Positions 25,001 through 36,439 of a stretch of DNA of 64,000 nt are shown piece after piece. Position 1 is the first letter of the stretch, and each line of letters starts with the position of its first letter. The notes beneath the pieces are model-generated. The model saw only the letters and a program-made list of their open reading frames with translations. It had not been told where the DNA came from and ran no database searches. A program made the position numbers and the translations under genes. This stretch comes from Aedes albopictus (lineage: Eukaryota; Arthropoda; Insecta; Diptera; Culicidae), in the NCBI RefSeq assembly GCF_035046485.1, contig NC_085138.1:289784089-289848088 (forward strand), given 5' to 3'.

Positions 25001-28000
25001 GAAATTTCCATATACGGCGAATATCGTGATTTTGGCAACATTGCCGGCCTAGGGCCCAAAACCAAAGATGCAGTCACGTCCCCGTATGTCTGTAGGAGGA
25101 TCCTGAAAAGTTTGACGATATTACTTTTTTGCTCCCCGAACATTTTTTTTCGAACTCTGACTTGGAGTAAAATTTGAGTGAAATTTCCATATACGGCGAA
25201 TATCGTGATTTTGGCAACATTGCCGGCCTAGGACCCAAAACCAAAGATGCAGTCACGTTCCCATATGTCTGTAGGAGGATCCTGGAAAGTTTGACGATAT
25301 TACTTTTTTGCTCCCCGAACATTTTTTTTCGAGTTGTGATTTGGAGTAAAATTTGAGTGAAATTTCCATATACGGCGAATATCGTGATTTTGGCAACATT
25401 GCCGGCCTAGGGCCCAAAACCAAAGATGCAGTCACGTCCCCGTATGTCTGTAGGAGGATCCTGAAAAGTTTGACGATATTACTTTTTTGCTCCCCGAACA
25501 TTTTTTTTCGAACTCTGACTTGGAGTAAAATTTGAGTGAAATTTCCATATACGGCGAATATCGTGATTTTGGCAACATTGCCGGCCTAGGGCCCAAAACC
25601 AAAGATGCAGTCACGTTCCCATATGTCTGTAGGAGGATCCTGGAAAGTTTGACGATATTACTTTTTTGCTCCCCGAACATTTTTTTTCGAGTTGTGATTT
25701 GGAGTAAAATTTCAGTGAAATTTCCATATACGGCGAATATCGTGATTTTGGCAACATTGCCGGCCTAGGGCCCAAAACCAAAGATGCAGTCACGTCCCCG
25801 TATGTCTGTAGGAGGATCCTGGAAAGTTTGACGATATTACTTTTTTGCTCCCCGAACATTTTTTTTCGAACTCTGACTTGGAGTAAAATTTGAGTGAAAT
25901 TTACATATACGGCGAATATCGTGATTTTGGCAACATTGCCGGCCTAGGGCCCAAAACCAAAGATGCAGTCACGTTCCCATATGTCTGTAGGAGCATCCTG
26001 GAAAGTTTGACGATATTACTTTTTTGCTCCCCGAACATTTTTTTTCGAGTTGTGATTTGGAGTAAAATTTGAGTGAAATTTCCATAACTCTGACTTGGAG
26101 TAAAATTTGAGTGAAATTTCCATATACGGCGAATATCGTGATTTTGGCAACATTGCCGGCCTAGGGCCCAAAACCAAAGATGCAGTCACGTTCCCATATG
26201 TCTGTAGGAGCATCCTGGAAAGTTTGACGATATTACTTTTTTGCTCCCCGAACATTTTTTTTCGAGTTGTGACTTGGAGTAAAATTTGAGTGAAATTTCC
26301 ATATACGGCGAATATCGTGATTTTGGCAACATTGCCGGCCTAGGGCCCAAAACCAAAGATGCAGTCACGTTCCCATATGTCTGTAGGAGGATCCTGGAAA
26401 GTTTGACGATATTACTTTTTTGCTCCCCGAACATTTTTTTTTCGAGTTGTGACTTGGAGTAAAATTTGAGTGAAATTTCCATATACGGCGAATATCGTGA
26501 TTTTGGCAACATTGCCGGCCTAGGGCCCAAAACCAAAGATGCAGTCACGTCCCCGTATGTCTGTAGGAGGATCCTGGAAAGTTTGACGATATTACTTTTT
26601 TGCTCCCCGAACATTTTTTTTCGAACTCTGACTTGGAGTAAAATTTGAGTGAAATTTCCATATACGGCGAATATCGTGATTTTGGCAACATTGCCGGCCT
26701 AGGGCCCAAAACCAAAGATGCAGTCACGTTCCCATATGTCTGTAGGAGGATCCTGGAAAGTTTGACGATATTACTTTTTTGCTCCCCGAACATTTTTTTT
26801 CGAGTTGTGATTTGGAGTAAAATTTGAGTGAAATTTCCATATACGGCGAATATCGTGATTTTGGCAACATTGCCGGCCTAGGGCCCAAAACCAAAGATGC
26901 AGTCACGTCCCCGTATGTCTGTAGGAGGATCCTGAAAAGTTTGACGATATTACTTTTTTGCTCCCCGAACATTTTTTTTCGAACTCTGACTTGGAGTAAA
27001 ATTTGAGTGAAATTTCCATATACGGCGAATATCGTGATTTTGGCAACATTGCCGGCCTAGGACCCAAAACCAAAGATGCAGTCACGTTCCCATATGTCTG
27101 TAGGAGGATCCTGGAAAGTTTGACGATATTACTTTTTTGCTCCCCGAACATTTTTTTTCGAGTTGTGATTTGGAGTAAAATTTGAGTGAAATTTCCATAT
27201 ACGGCGAATATCGTGATTTTGGCAACATTGCCGGCCTAGGGCCCAAAACCAAAGATGCAGTCACGTCCCCGTATGTCTGTAGGAGGATCCTGAAAAGTTT
27301 GACGATATTACTTTTTTGCTCCCCGAACATTTTTTTTCGAACTCTGACTTGGAGTAAAATTTGAGTGAAATTTCCATATACGGCGAATATCGTGATTTTG
27401 GCAACATTGCCGGCCTAGGGCCCAAAACCAAAGATGCAGTCACGTTCCCATATGTCTGTAGGAGGATCCTGGAAAGTTTGACGATATTACTTTTTTGCTC
27501 CCCGAACATTTTTTTTCGATTTGTGATTTGGAGTAAAATTTCAGTGAAATTTCCATATACGGCGAATATCGTGATTTTGGCAACATTGCCGGCCTAGGGC
27601 CCAAAACCAAAGATGCAGTCACGTCCCCGTATGTCTGTAGGAGGATCCTGGAAAGTTTGACGATATTACTTTTTTGCTCCCCGAACATTTTTTTTCGAAC
27701 TCTGACTTGGAGTAAAATTTGAGTGAAATTTACATATACGGCGAATATCGTGATTTTGGCAACATTGCCGGCCTAGGGCCCAAAACCAAAGATGCAGTCA
27801 CGTTCCCATATGTCTGTAGGAGCATCCTGGAAAGTTTGACGATATTACTTTTTTGCTCCCCGAACATTTTTTTTCGAGTTGTGATTTGGAGTAAAATTTG
27901 AGTGAAATTTCCATATACGGCGAATATCGTGATTTTGGCAACATTGCCGGCCTAGGGCCCAAAACCAAAGATGCAGTCACGTTCCCATATGTCTGTAGGA

Positions 28001-30775
28001 GGATCCTGGAAAGTTTGACGATATTACTTTTTTGCTCCCCGAACATTTTTTTTCGAGTTGTGACTTGGAGTAAAATTTGAGTGAAATTTCCATATACGGC
28101 GAATATCGTGATTTTGGCAACATTGCCGGCCTAGGGCCCAAAACCAAAGATGCAGTCACGTCCCCGTATGTCTGTAGGAGGATCCTGGAAAGTTTGACGA
28201 TATTACTTTTTTGCTCCCCGAACATTTTTTTTCGAACTCTGACTTGGAGTAAAATTTGAGTGAAATTTCCATATACGGCGAATATCGTGATTTTGGCAAC
28301 ATTGCCGGCCTAGGGCCCAAAACCAAAGATGCAGTCACGTTCCCATATGTCTGTAGGAGGATCCTGGAAAGTTTGACGATATTACTTTTTTGCTCCCCGA
28401 ACATTTTTTTTCGAGTTGTGATTTGGAGTAAAATTTGAGTGAAATTTCCATATACGGCGAATATCGTGATTTTGGCAACATTGCCGGCCTAGGGCCCAAA
28501 ACCAAAGATGCAGTCACGTCCCCGTATGTCTGTAGGAGGATCCTGAAAAGTTTGACGATATTACTTTTTTGCTCCCCGAACATTTTTTTTCGAACTCTGA
28601 CTTGGAGTAAAATTTGAGTGAAATTTCCATATACGGCGAATATCGTGATTTTGGCAACATTGCCGGCCTAGGGCCCAAAACCAAAGATGCAGTCACGTTC
28701 CCATATGTCTGTAGGAGGATCCTGGAAAGTTTGACGATATTACTTTTTTGCTCCCCGAACATTTTTTTTCGAACTCTGACTTGGAGTAAAATTTCAGTGA
28801 AATTTCCATATACGGCGAATATCGTGATTTTGGCAACATTGCCGGCCTAGGGCCCAAAACCAAAGATGCAGTCACATTCCCATATGCCTGTAGAAGCATC
28901 CTGGAAAGTTTGACGATATTACTTTTTTATTCCCCGAACATTTTTTTTTCGAGTTGTGACTTGGAGTAAAATTTCAGTGAAATTACCATATACGGCGAAT
29001 ATCGTGATTTTGGCAACATTGCCGGCCTAGGGCCCAAAACCAAAGATGCAGTCACGTTCCCATATGTCTGTAGGAGGATCCTGGAAAGTTTGACGATATT
29101 ACTTTTTTGCTCCCCGAACATTTTTTTTTCGAGTTGTGACTTGGAGTAAAATTTGAGTGAAATTTCCATATACGGCGAATATCGTGATTTTGGCAACATT
29201 GCCGGCCTAGGGCCCAAAACCAAAGATGCAGTCACGTCCCCGTATGTCTGTAGGAGGATCCTGGAAAGTTTGACGATATTACTTTTTTGCTCCCCGAACA
29301 TTTTTTTTCGAACTCTGACTTGGAGTAAAATTTGAGTGAAATTTCCATATACGGCGAATATCGTGATTTTGGCAACATTGCCGGCCTAGGGCCCAAAACC
29401 AAAGATGCAGTCACGTTCCCATATGTCTGTAGGAGGATCCTGGAAAGTTTGACGATATTACTTTTTTGCTCCCCGAACATTTTTTTTTCGAGTTGTGACT
29501 TGGAGTAAAATTTGAGTGAAATTTCCATATACGGCGAATATCGTGATTTTGGCAACATTGCCGGCCTAGGGCCCAAAACCAAAGATGCAGTCACGTCCCC
29601 GTATGTCTGTAGGAGGATCCTGGAAAGTTTGACGATATTACTTTTTTGCTCCCCGAACATTTTTTTTTCGAGTTGTGACTTGGAGTAAAATTTGAGTGAA
29701 ATTTCCATATACGGCGAATATCGTGATTTTGGCAACATTGCCGGCCTAGGGCCCAAAACCAAAGATGCAGTCACGTTCCCATATGTCTGTAGGAGGATCC
29801 TGGAAAGTTTGACGATATTACTTTTTTGCTCCCCGAACATTTTTTTTCGAACTCTGACTTGGAGTAAAATTTCAGTGAAATTTCCATATACGGCGAATAT
29901 CGTGATTTTGGCAACATTGCCGGCCTAGGGCCCAAAACCAAAGATGCAGTCACATTCCCATATGCCTGTAGAAGCATCCTGGAAAGTTTGACGATATTAC
30001 TTTTTTATTCCCCGAACATTTTTTTTCGAGTTGTGACTTGGAGTAAAATTTCAGTGAAATTACCATATACGGCGAATATCGTGATTTTGGCAACATTGCC
30101 GGCCTAGGGCCCAAAACCAAAGATGCAGTCACGTTCCCATATGTCTGTAGGAGGATCCTGGAAAGTTTGACGATATTACTTTTTTGCTCCCCGAACATTT
30201 TTTTTTCGAGTTGTGACTTGGAGTAAAATTTGAGTGAAATTTCCATATACGGCGAATATCGTGATTTTGGCAACATTGCCGGCCTAGGGCCCAAAACCAA
30301 AGATGCAGTCACGTCCCCGTATGTCTGTAGGAGGATCCTGGAAAGTTTGACGATATTACTTTTTTGCTCCCCGAACATTTTTTTTCGAACTCTGACTTGG
30401 AGTAAAATTTGAGTGAAATTTCCATATACGGCGAATATCGTGATTTTGGCAACATTGCCGGCCTAGGGCCCAAAACCAAAGATGCAGTCACGTTCCCATA
30501 TGTCTGTAGGAGGATCCTGGAAAGTTTGACGATATTACTTTTTTGCTCCCCGAACATTTTTTTTTCGAGTTGTGACTTGGAGTAAAATTTGAGTGAAATT
30601 TCCATATACGGCGAATATCGTGATTTTGGCAACATTGCCGGCCTAGGGCCCAAAACCAAAGATGCAGTCACGTTCCCATATGTCCGTAGGAGCATCCTGG
30701 GAAGTTTGAGGTTATTACTTTTTTGCTCCCCGAACATTTTTTTTTTGAGTTGTGACTTAGAGTAAAATTTCATTA
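19100..30775 (-). repeat. Satellite array 2, ~179-bp monomer, about 63 copies, opposite orientation to array 1
   Basis: Same family as array 1 but inverted: the anchor CCTAGGGCCCAAAACCAAAG recurs every ~179 bp. Most monomers carry AGGAGGATCCTGG where array 1 has the equivalent of AGGAGCATCCTGG, so a GGATCC site is typical here and absent from array 1. Monomers alternate between GTTCCCATATG and GTCCCCGTATG forms over much of the array, and longer higher-order repeats exist (358, 716, ~1,077 and 1,829 bp). A 344-bp MITE interrupts it at 20,963. A short aberrant junction, an extra ~35 bp, lies at ~26,085-26,115. Open frames here are by-products of periodicity. Confidence 0.97.
20963..21306. mobile_element. 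Palindromic MITE (344 bp) inserted in satellite array 2
   Basis: It starts CACGCTATGTCTGAACCAGC and ends with the matching inverse. The TIRs extend about 105 bp (to the region around ATATTTTAAAACCTTCTGC) with few mismatches. ATGCAG is duplicated at 20,957-20,962 and 21,307-21,312, so the ends are clear. The centre includes CATACATTTTGTATGGGAGC. No coding capacity. Family not assigned. Confidence 0.92.
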
Positions 30776-30819
30776 AAATTTTCAACAGCTTGTTTCATAG
30801 TCCATGAGTGAGTCAGAAA

Positions 30820-30951
30820 TTTTAGGCGCATTTTGGTTGACGGTTTGCTCGCGCGATGCAGCGGCACATAATTGTGGAAAACGATTTTGCGCTGCAAATA
30901 AACTTTTTTGCTCGCGCGATGCAGCGGCACGCTCGTTTACCCCCGGTGGTA
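30820..30951 (+). repeat. CG-rich array-flanking block, copy 2
   Basis: Same structure as 7,401-7,531: two copies of CTCGCGCGATGCAGCGGCAC, GATTTTGCGCTGCAAAT between them, and TTTACCCCCGGTGGTA at the end. It lies about 45 bp beyond the last satellite sequence. Further GCTCGCGCAGTTGCTCGCGC follows at ~30,971. Confidence 0.85.
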
Positions 30952-32929
30952 GGCACGATGCTTTACACTGCTCGCGCAGTTGCTCGCGCATTTAATTGCG
31001 ATTTATTTTTTGGACAAAGTTGTGGCTCCTGTTTTACTCTACAATTCGTTACCATAATAGGGTATTGGTTACCTTATTAAGCATGTGGCTCCCATTTTCA
31101 TTCTACGAAAAACAAAGGATTGAGCTGTTTGTTTTGTTTCTTATTTTTGTATTTTTTGTTAGAAGTGAGCACCCATGAAAACAAAAATAACGGAATCAAT
31201 CGGTGTCGTAATCGGTTGTTTTCGAATAGTATGAATATGGGAACGTGAGATTACTGATGGCACACATACCCTATACCATGCAAATATGAAAGTGCTCCGT
31301 AATGTATGTCCTAGGCACCTATTGTTAATCTATCCTGACTGGTAGAACTACGTTGTCAAATGAAAACGTCTAGAAAACCTTAAAAATCCGCTGTAACCTT
31401 ACCATAGTTTAGATGGCCAATTTGAAACAATAGAAAAATTATATATGAGCAATACGAGGAATGGTTAATAAGGATTTTGCCAACAAATGCATGTGTTGTA
31501 ACTTAACTATTGATATTAGAAATGCATTTATTCCATCCAACTTTCATCGCAAAACCGTTGGAGAATAATGAAAATAAAACGAAAAAGAAGAAGTAAAAAA
31601 AAGTATACGTACCTAATACTATTGAAACCTGGATCAATAGTGCACCACAGTTTGATTAAATAGCGCTTAACCCGATGCACTTTCTGCGTTCACTTTGACT
31701 CGTAGCTAATCCCTGAGGGTATGGTTCGACGGTGGTGGCGGTAGGTTTTTCAATTTTCCCTGCAGGTGCACAGGTTTGCTCTCATAACAGCGTTTAAGCT
31801 GTAATTATCGCTGGACCACCCCGGAGAGGACACCATTCGAACCAGTCCGGCACTCCAAGAGAAACCCAAAGAGAAGCTAATGACAAACTGTGCCACTGCC
31901 TGCCTTCCGAGTGCAGACGATTAGCAGTTTCAACACTATAAAAGTTTATAATTATCATCCTCTTGATACCGATAGATCGCAAACGGTTTGCCGTGCGGGA
32001 CTCGCTGCTGTGTACCTTCACTGCTTCCTATAGGAGACCGAGTCTTGGACGATCATCGTCTACCAAGGAGCCAGGTAACCTGAGATTCGCTCGATTCTGG
32101 GCAAAAAACACTTACATTATGGACTAATTTGATTAAGTTAATGTGATACTTTTTTATCAAACAACCTTTGCCGTGACCATGGCGTCATCGGTTCGGTTGA
32201 TGCGACGACGATGACGGTCGTGGGAAGTCAGTCCCTGATGTAGATCTAGAGGCCACGGCCTAGCCGACCGGAGAATAATGCACTATTTTATTGCTCGAGC
32301 AACTCTGATCGTTGTCGTTTGGCGTCCGGTGCCTCGGATGTGTCATTCAATCTCCAATTGGTCCCTGTCGACTGCGACGAGCCCGCTGATGGTTGAAAAG
32401 GATTGGCAGTATAATTGCTAATGGCAGCCAATGTTGGCTTCCACAGTTTCCAGCAGAGGGAAAGATTGTCGATGTTTTATCCAACTGATGCTTTGCCATG
32501 TTGACTACCGCAGCCACCAGCCGATTTATAGATCTACCCTGCACTTCAGCTGGAGTTGATCCATGTTGGGTTCGGTGTAATGTGTTGCTTTTACCATCTC
32601 CGGTATTAATTGCTTATCACTTATTGTAGTACAGTAACTAATCTGTCGCTATTAAAATTATGTTCCCCATTTGTCAATCGTACACATGTTGCTTGCGAAG
32701 TTTTTTTTTTCTTTTTGATCGTTCCTTGGGAACATCATTTGGTGGAATGAAGCTAGTGCATGATGTTTCCACTGTGGGTAATGTTTCGCGACTTGATCGA
32801 TTTAGTTAACCTTATTCTTGATAATCAGTAGGACAGGTTAGATTTCAATAAGTAATGTAAGGATAACTTTGAAAAAATGTTAAGGATTCATAAAATCATA
32901 AATAGCTGTATTAACTATGATTATCAGCT
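30952..32929. other. Low-copy-looking stretch without a recognised gene
   Basis: Repeat character drops here and G+C rises between 31.6 and 32.6 kb. Several ORFs of 60-90 codons exist but none shows a recognisable domain or consistent coding character. It may hold regulatory or non-coding exon sequence of a gene outside the window. Confidence 0.4.
31935..32075 (+). promoter_or_regulatory. Candidate core promoter and short non-coding exon
   Basis: CTATAAAAG (about 31,935-31,943) is a good TATA box. About 130 bp downstream CCAG/GTAACC (junction at 32,074/32,075) fits a splice donor. No ORF connects them. It is a pattern match without support from expression or conservation. Confidence 0.15.
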
Positions 32930-33080
32930 TAATTACTTTTATTTTTATCTGTATTAACAAGGTTTTTAGCCCTAGATTTTACTTCTCTTTCGAAGGAAGA
33001 ACGCACATTTTGCGAGTTTTGTCGGGAGTGGGATTCGATCGCAGGTCCTCGGCGACCAAGCAACACACATGTTTACAAAA
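32930..33080 (-). mobile_element. SINE/LINE tail fragment
   Basis: Read on the minus strand: GATCGAATCCC (B-box-like), then CTTCCTTCGAAAGAGAAG, TCTAGGGCTAAAAACC and an A/T-rich tail. The GGGCTAAAAA tail is related to the + strand TTTCAGCCCTAGGCTGG copy at ~59,390. The 5' part is missing, ending at the hairpin that begins at 33,081. Confidence 0.5.
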
Positions 33081-33160
33081 CAGTCACGTCAGCGCATGTA
33101 AGGGGTGCACAGAAGTCACAGTGACTTGCTGCCCAACCCTCACATGCGCTGACGTGACTG
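33081..33160. repeat. Near-perfect 80-nt hairpin
   Basis: CAGTCACGTCAGCGCATGT at the left end pairs with its exact inverse at the right end. The arms continue with few mismatches to a central AAGTCACAGTGACTT palindrome. It separates the SINE-like fragment from the LINE relic. It may be a tiny foldback element or a retroelement rearrangement; an expressed hairpin RNA is possible but unsupported. Confidence 0.85.
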
Positions 33161-33162
33161 TA

Positions 33163-34205
33163 TGGCGCTTCGAAGTTGATGAACAGGTGATGCGTTGAGA
33201 CCTGATATTCACGCCATTTCTGGAGGATTTGCCGTACGGTGAAGATCTGGTTCGTTGTTGTCCGGCCGTCGATGAAGCCGGCTTGATAATTTACCACGAA
33301 CTCATTCGTTTTCGGTGACAGACGACGGAAAATGATCTGGGATAGCACTTTGTAGGCAGCATTCAGTAATCGCCCTGAAGTTCTCACATTCCAAATTGTC
33401 GCCTTTCTTGTGAATGGAGCATATTACCCTCTCTTCTGCTCCTCCGGTAGCTTTTCGGTTTCCCAGATCCTGACTATCATCCGGTGCATACAGGTGGCCA
33501 ACTTTTTAAGCCCATCTTGATGAATTCAGTCGCGATACCATCCTTACCAGCTGCTTTGTTGGTTATGAGCTGATGAATGGCATCCTTAACTTCCCTCAGC
33601 GTGGGAGTTGGTTCATTTCCCTTCTCCGCTGCACTGGCGTCGTCGTTTTCTCCGTTGTCATGATCTCTCGTGCCTTCGTTCTCCACGCCATTCAGGTGCT
33701 GATCGAAGTGCTGCTTCCATTTATTGATCACCTCACGTCCGTCCGTCAAGAGGCCGCCGTTCCTGTCCCTGCATATTTCGGCTCGCGGCACGAAACCGTT
33801 GCGGGACGCGTTGAGCTTCTGGTAGAACTTCCTTGTTTCTAGGGAACGGCACACCAGTTCCTTTTCTTCGCACTCTGCTTCTTTCATGCTGCGCTTTTTC
33901 TCCCGAAAGAGGTGGGTCTGCTCGCTGTTTCCGCTTCTGTTTGTAACGTTCCACGTTCTGTTGGGTCCCTTGCCGCAGCATTACCGCCCGTGCAGCGTTC
34001 TCTCCTGCAGACCATTTTGCATTCCGTTTCACGTACCCGATGGTGCTCTCGGCTGCGTCGTTGATGGCTGCTTTCACTGTACTCCAGCAGTCCTCTAGAG
34101 GGGCCTAATCCAGCTCGCCCTCGTCTGGCAACGCAGCCTCGAGATTCTGCGCGTATGCTAAGGCAACACGTTGTTTTAGTTGTTCTAGGTTGTACTGTGG
34201 CGGTC
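33163..34205 (-). pseudogene. Decayed LINE (non-LTR) ORF2 fragment, endonuclease-RT linker and RT N-terminal half
   Basis: On the minus strand, successive frames give YNLEQLKQRVALAYAQ, then WSTVKAAINDAAESTIGYV, then YQKLNASRNGF...LLTDGREV, then NKAAGKDGIATEFIKMG, then LNAAYKVLSQIIFRRLSP and a YQAGFIDGRTTTNQIFTVRQ block. That order matches the region between the endonuclease and the middle of the reverse transcriptase in arthropod LINEs. It has an in-frame stop near 34,108 and frameshifts near 33,900 and 33,440-33,480, and it stops before the catalytic FADD box. It would have copied LINE RNA at the target site; it is now dead. Clade (RTE-like or other) not assigned. Confidence 0.85.
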
Positions 34206-34506
34206 GCCGGTACCGTACATTGTTGAAAACCTGTCCAAATAGGTATTTCAAATTATTAGGAACCCTTTTGTCAAAGCGAAATACTTTGGAATATTTTTCT
34301 GCTTCTCAGTCCGATTGTGAGATCAAAAGTACCTTATGGACTCGTGCTCTGACGTTTCGATCCACATCGTTTTATGCGTATTTGCACCGATTTTTTTTCG
34401 TTTTTTTTTCGGGATTATTGAGAGTGTTTCCTGGCATTTTTTTTGTAGTTTTCCCCGAGCAGAGGAGAATATCATGTTAATAGCAACAGAATCACATAGT
34501 CTGTTT

Positions 34507-34780
34507 TTATATCAGAACTAGCAGTCCCGGCAAACGTCGTACTGCCTGCCTACTCTGTTTTTTTGACATTCGGCTCCATGAAGAAATGCCCCTCAAAATG
34601 GAATTTCTGATTTTTCCGTTTCTTGCCTCCGCGGTCACTTTTCCTCATTATTTTTTCGTACGAACACGTCGGAGCTCTGGCGGAATGCAACAGTGAAAGA
34701 ATCATGTCGATCTGTTGACCCGTTCCCGAGCCTATTCGTGACATACAAACACCATTCCATTTTTATTTATATAGATGTGT
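34507..34780 (+). mobile_element. RTE-like retroelement 3' fragment
   Basis: It begins AACTAGCAGTCCCGGCAAAC and runs to GTGACATACAAACACCATTC followed by TTTATTTATATAGAT, a layout I associate with RTE-type 3' ends in arthropods. A related short piece lies inverted at ~44,375-44,410 (GACGTTTGCCGGAACAGCTA). No intact ORF. Confidence 0.45.
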
Positions 34781-35229
34781 TATATGAACTTATCACAGTA
34801 TTACTTTTTTATAACATGTTTTTTGCGCAATCTTATTTTGTTATGATAAAGTTATTGAAAGTCATCCACTAAATAACTTTTCTATAATAAACTTTGTTGT
34901 AGACAAAGTTTTGTTATTATTTTACTATTGAAAATGTACAAAGATGTGATGAACTATAGCACAAGTTTTCAAATTCACTGCAAGATTCATTGTTATTTAG
35001 TTGTTATTGAATCTACCAAAACATGTTATTAAATAAGTCTTCCAAGATTTTTTTTTTTGTTATGATTTTTGTTATTTTGCCGCTTATGACAGAAGACATA
35101 CAAGTTTATAACATAATAAGATATGATAATAACATATGAATTACTGATTCCATTATACAGTAATTGTGCCAAAATAACATATTTTATTATGCTGTTGATA
35201 TTATCTTCTGCTCGGGTCACGGGGTCTCT
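34781..35229. other. Gene-free AT-rich stretch
   Basis: Repeated TAACAT, TTTGTTAT and TTATTTAG phrases (for example TTGTTATTTAGTTGTTATTG near 34,990). No gene or element ends recognised. Confidence 0.45.
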
Positions 35230-35650
35230 GTGGAGTATCTAACGTATTTTTTTCCAGAGGTTTTTCCGATATGCTTCCAGAGTTTTCACAAGATTGCTCC
35301 CGTGAGTCTTTCCAAAACGTATCCAAAGATCTTTCAAAAATGTTTCTTACTGGTTCTAAGGGGTAGCTTTCTAACAGTTTTTCTCGGGATTTTGCGAGGT
35401 TCTTACAGAAGTTCTTCCAGGGAGAGTCAGAAGTTTCTTTTCCGAGATGTCCCAGTTTTTCCCAGGATTTCTTTCAAAGTTCTTCCTGAGATTTCTCTAA
35501 GAAGTTTTTTGTGGAGCTTCTCGCAAGATTTGACCTGGGTTCATCTGGTTCGTTTCTGGTAAAGAGTTTTGCAAGTTATCCCAGTAATCATTCCGAGAAA
35601 ATCTGCTGGAAACCGCTTTTAAGATCTCTGGGAGCAACTATTAAAGAAAT
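35230..35650. repeat. Degenerate TTCC-type minisatellite
   Basis: Irregular short units such as GGGATTTTGC, TTCTTCCAGGG and CCCAGGATTTCTTTC. The 132-codon frame here is compositionally driven and not called. Confidence 0.6.
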
Positions 35651-36414
35651 CTCATAAAAAGAAACATCCACAAGCGATTTTTATCTTCGCAGTATGCTGG
35701 AGAGCTACACAAAATCAAAAACCAAAAAAGGAAACACAACGACATATAGAGCGAACAACAAGAGCCACCCGAGGAAGATCGTGACCCAACCTAAACTTGA
35801 TTGCTAACTTGCACACAACATTATTCAGTAAAACAAGACCAAAACGACTGTTGGCCAATTTTTTTTTTGCGACAAAAAAGATATTACATATCATAATACA
35901 TGTTTGAATTAAGTGCTTTGTGTCGGTAATTATTATAATTTTAGAAGATTGTGACCCTATATTAATGATGATTGTTTCTATAGATGTTTTTTTTTCTCTG
36001 TTCGGAACATAAACCACTGCGACCAATATTTAATCTATTGTGGTATATCCCGTGTCATTTGTATAGTGCATGTCGTATTACTTTATCACCATTGAGAAGT
36101 TATAAAGTATTCGGTTTTATTACAGTAGTCATTTTCAACTTGATCGCAAGGGAGGATTCTGATTGATAGGTTCCGCTTTGAATACGCTCCTTTTTCAGTC
36201 AAAATCGGATCCCCTAACGATAAAGTCAAGAAATGATACCGATATTGATCATGCATCGGAACTCTAGTCCTTACTGTTTCAAACTAGTGAAGACCGAATA
36301 AAAGATAAGGAATACTAATCCATTCGTCCCTGTTTCAAGGTCTATCTCGGCCACACCTAAAACCGAGACCTAGTAACAAGATGTAAAATGTAATAAGGAC
36401 CAAAGTGTTTTCCT
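35651..36414. other. Gene-free stretch
   Basis: No gene is recognised. ORFs on both strands lack domains and the sequence is AT-rich. Confidence 0.4.
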
Positions 36415-36439
36415 TTGATTACTAAGTTATGCTGTTCCA

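Noticed and set aside
1..30775. Identity with the known tapiR satellite
   Set aside because: Unit length is similar, but I cannot compare sequences from memory and will not claim identity.
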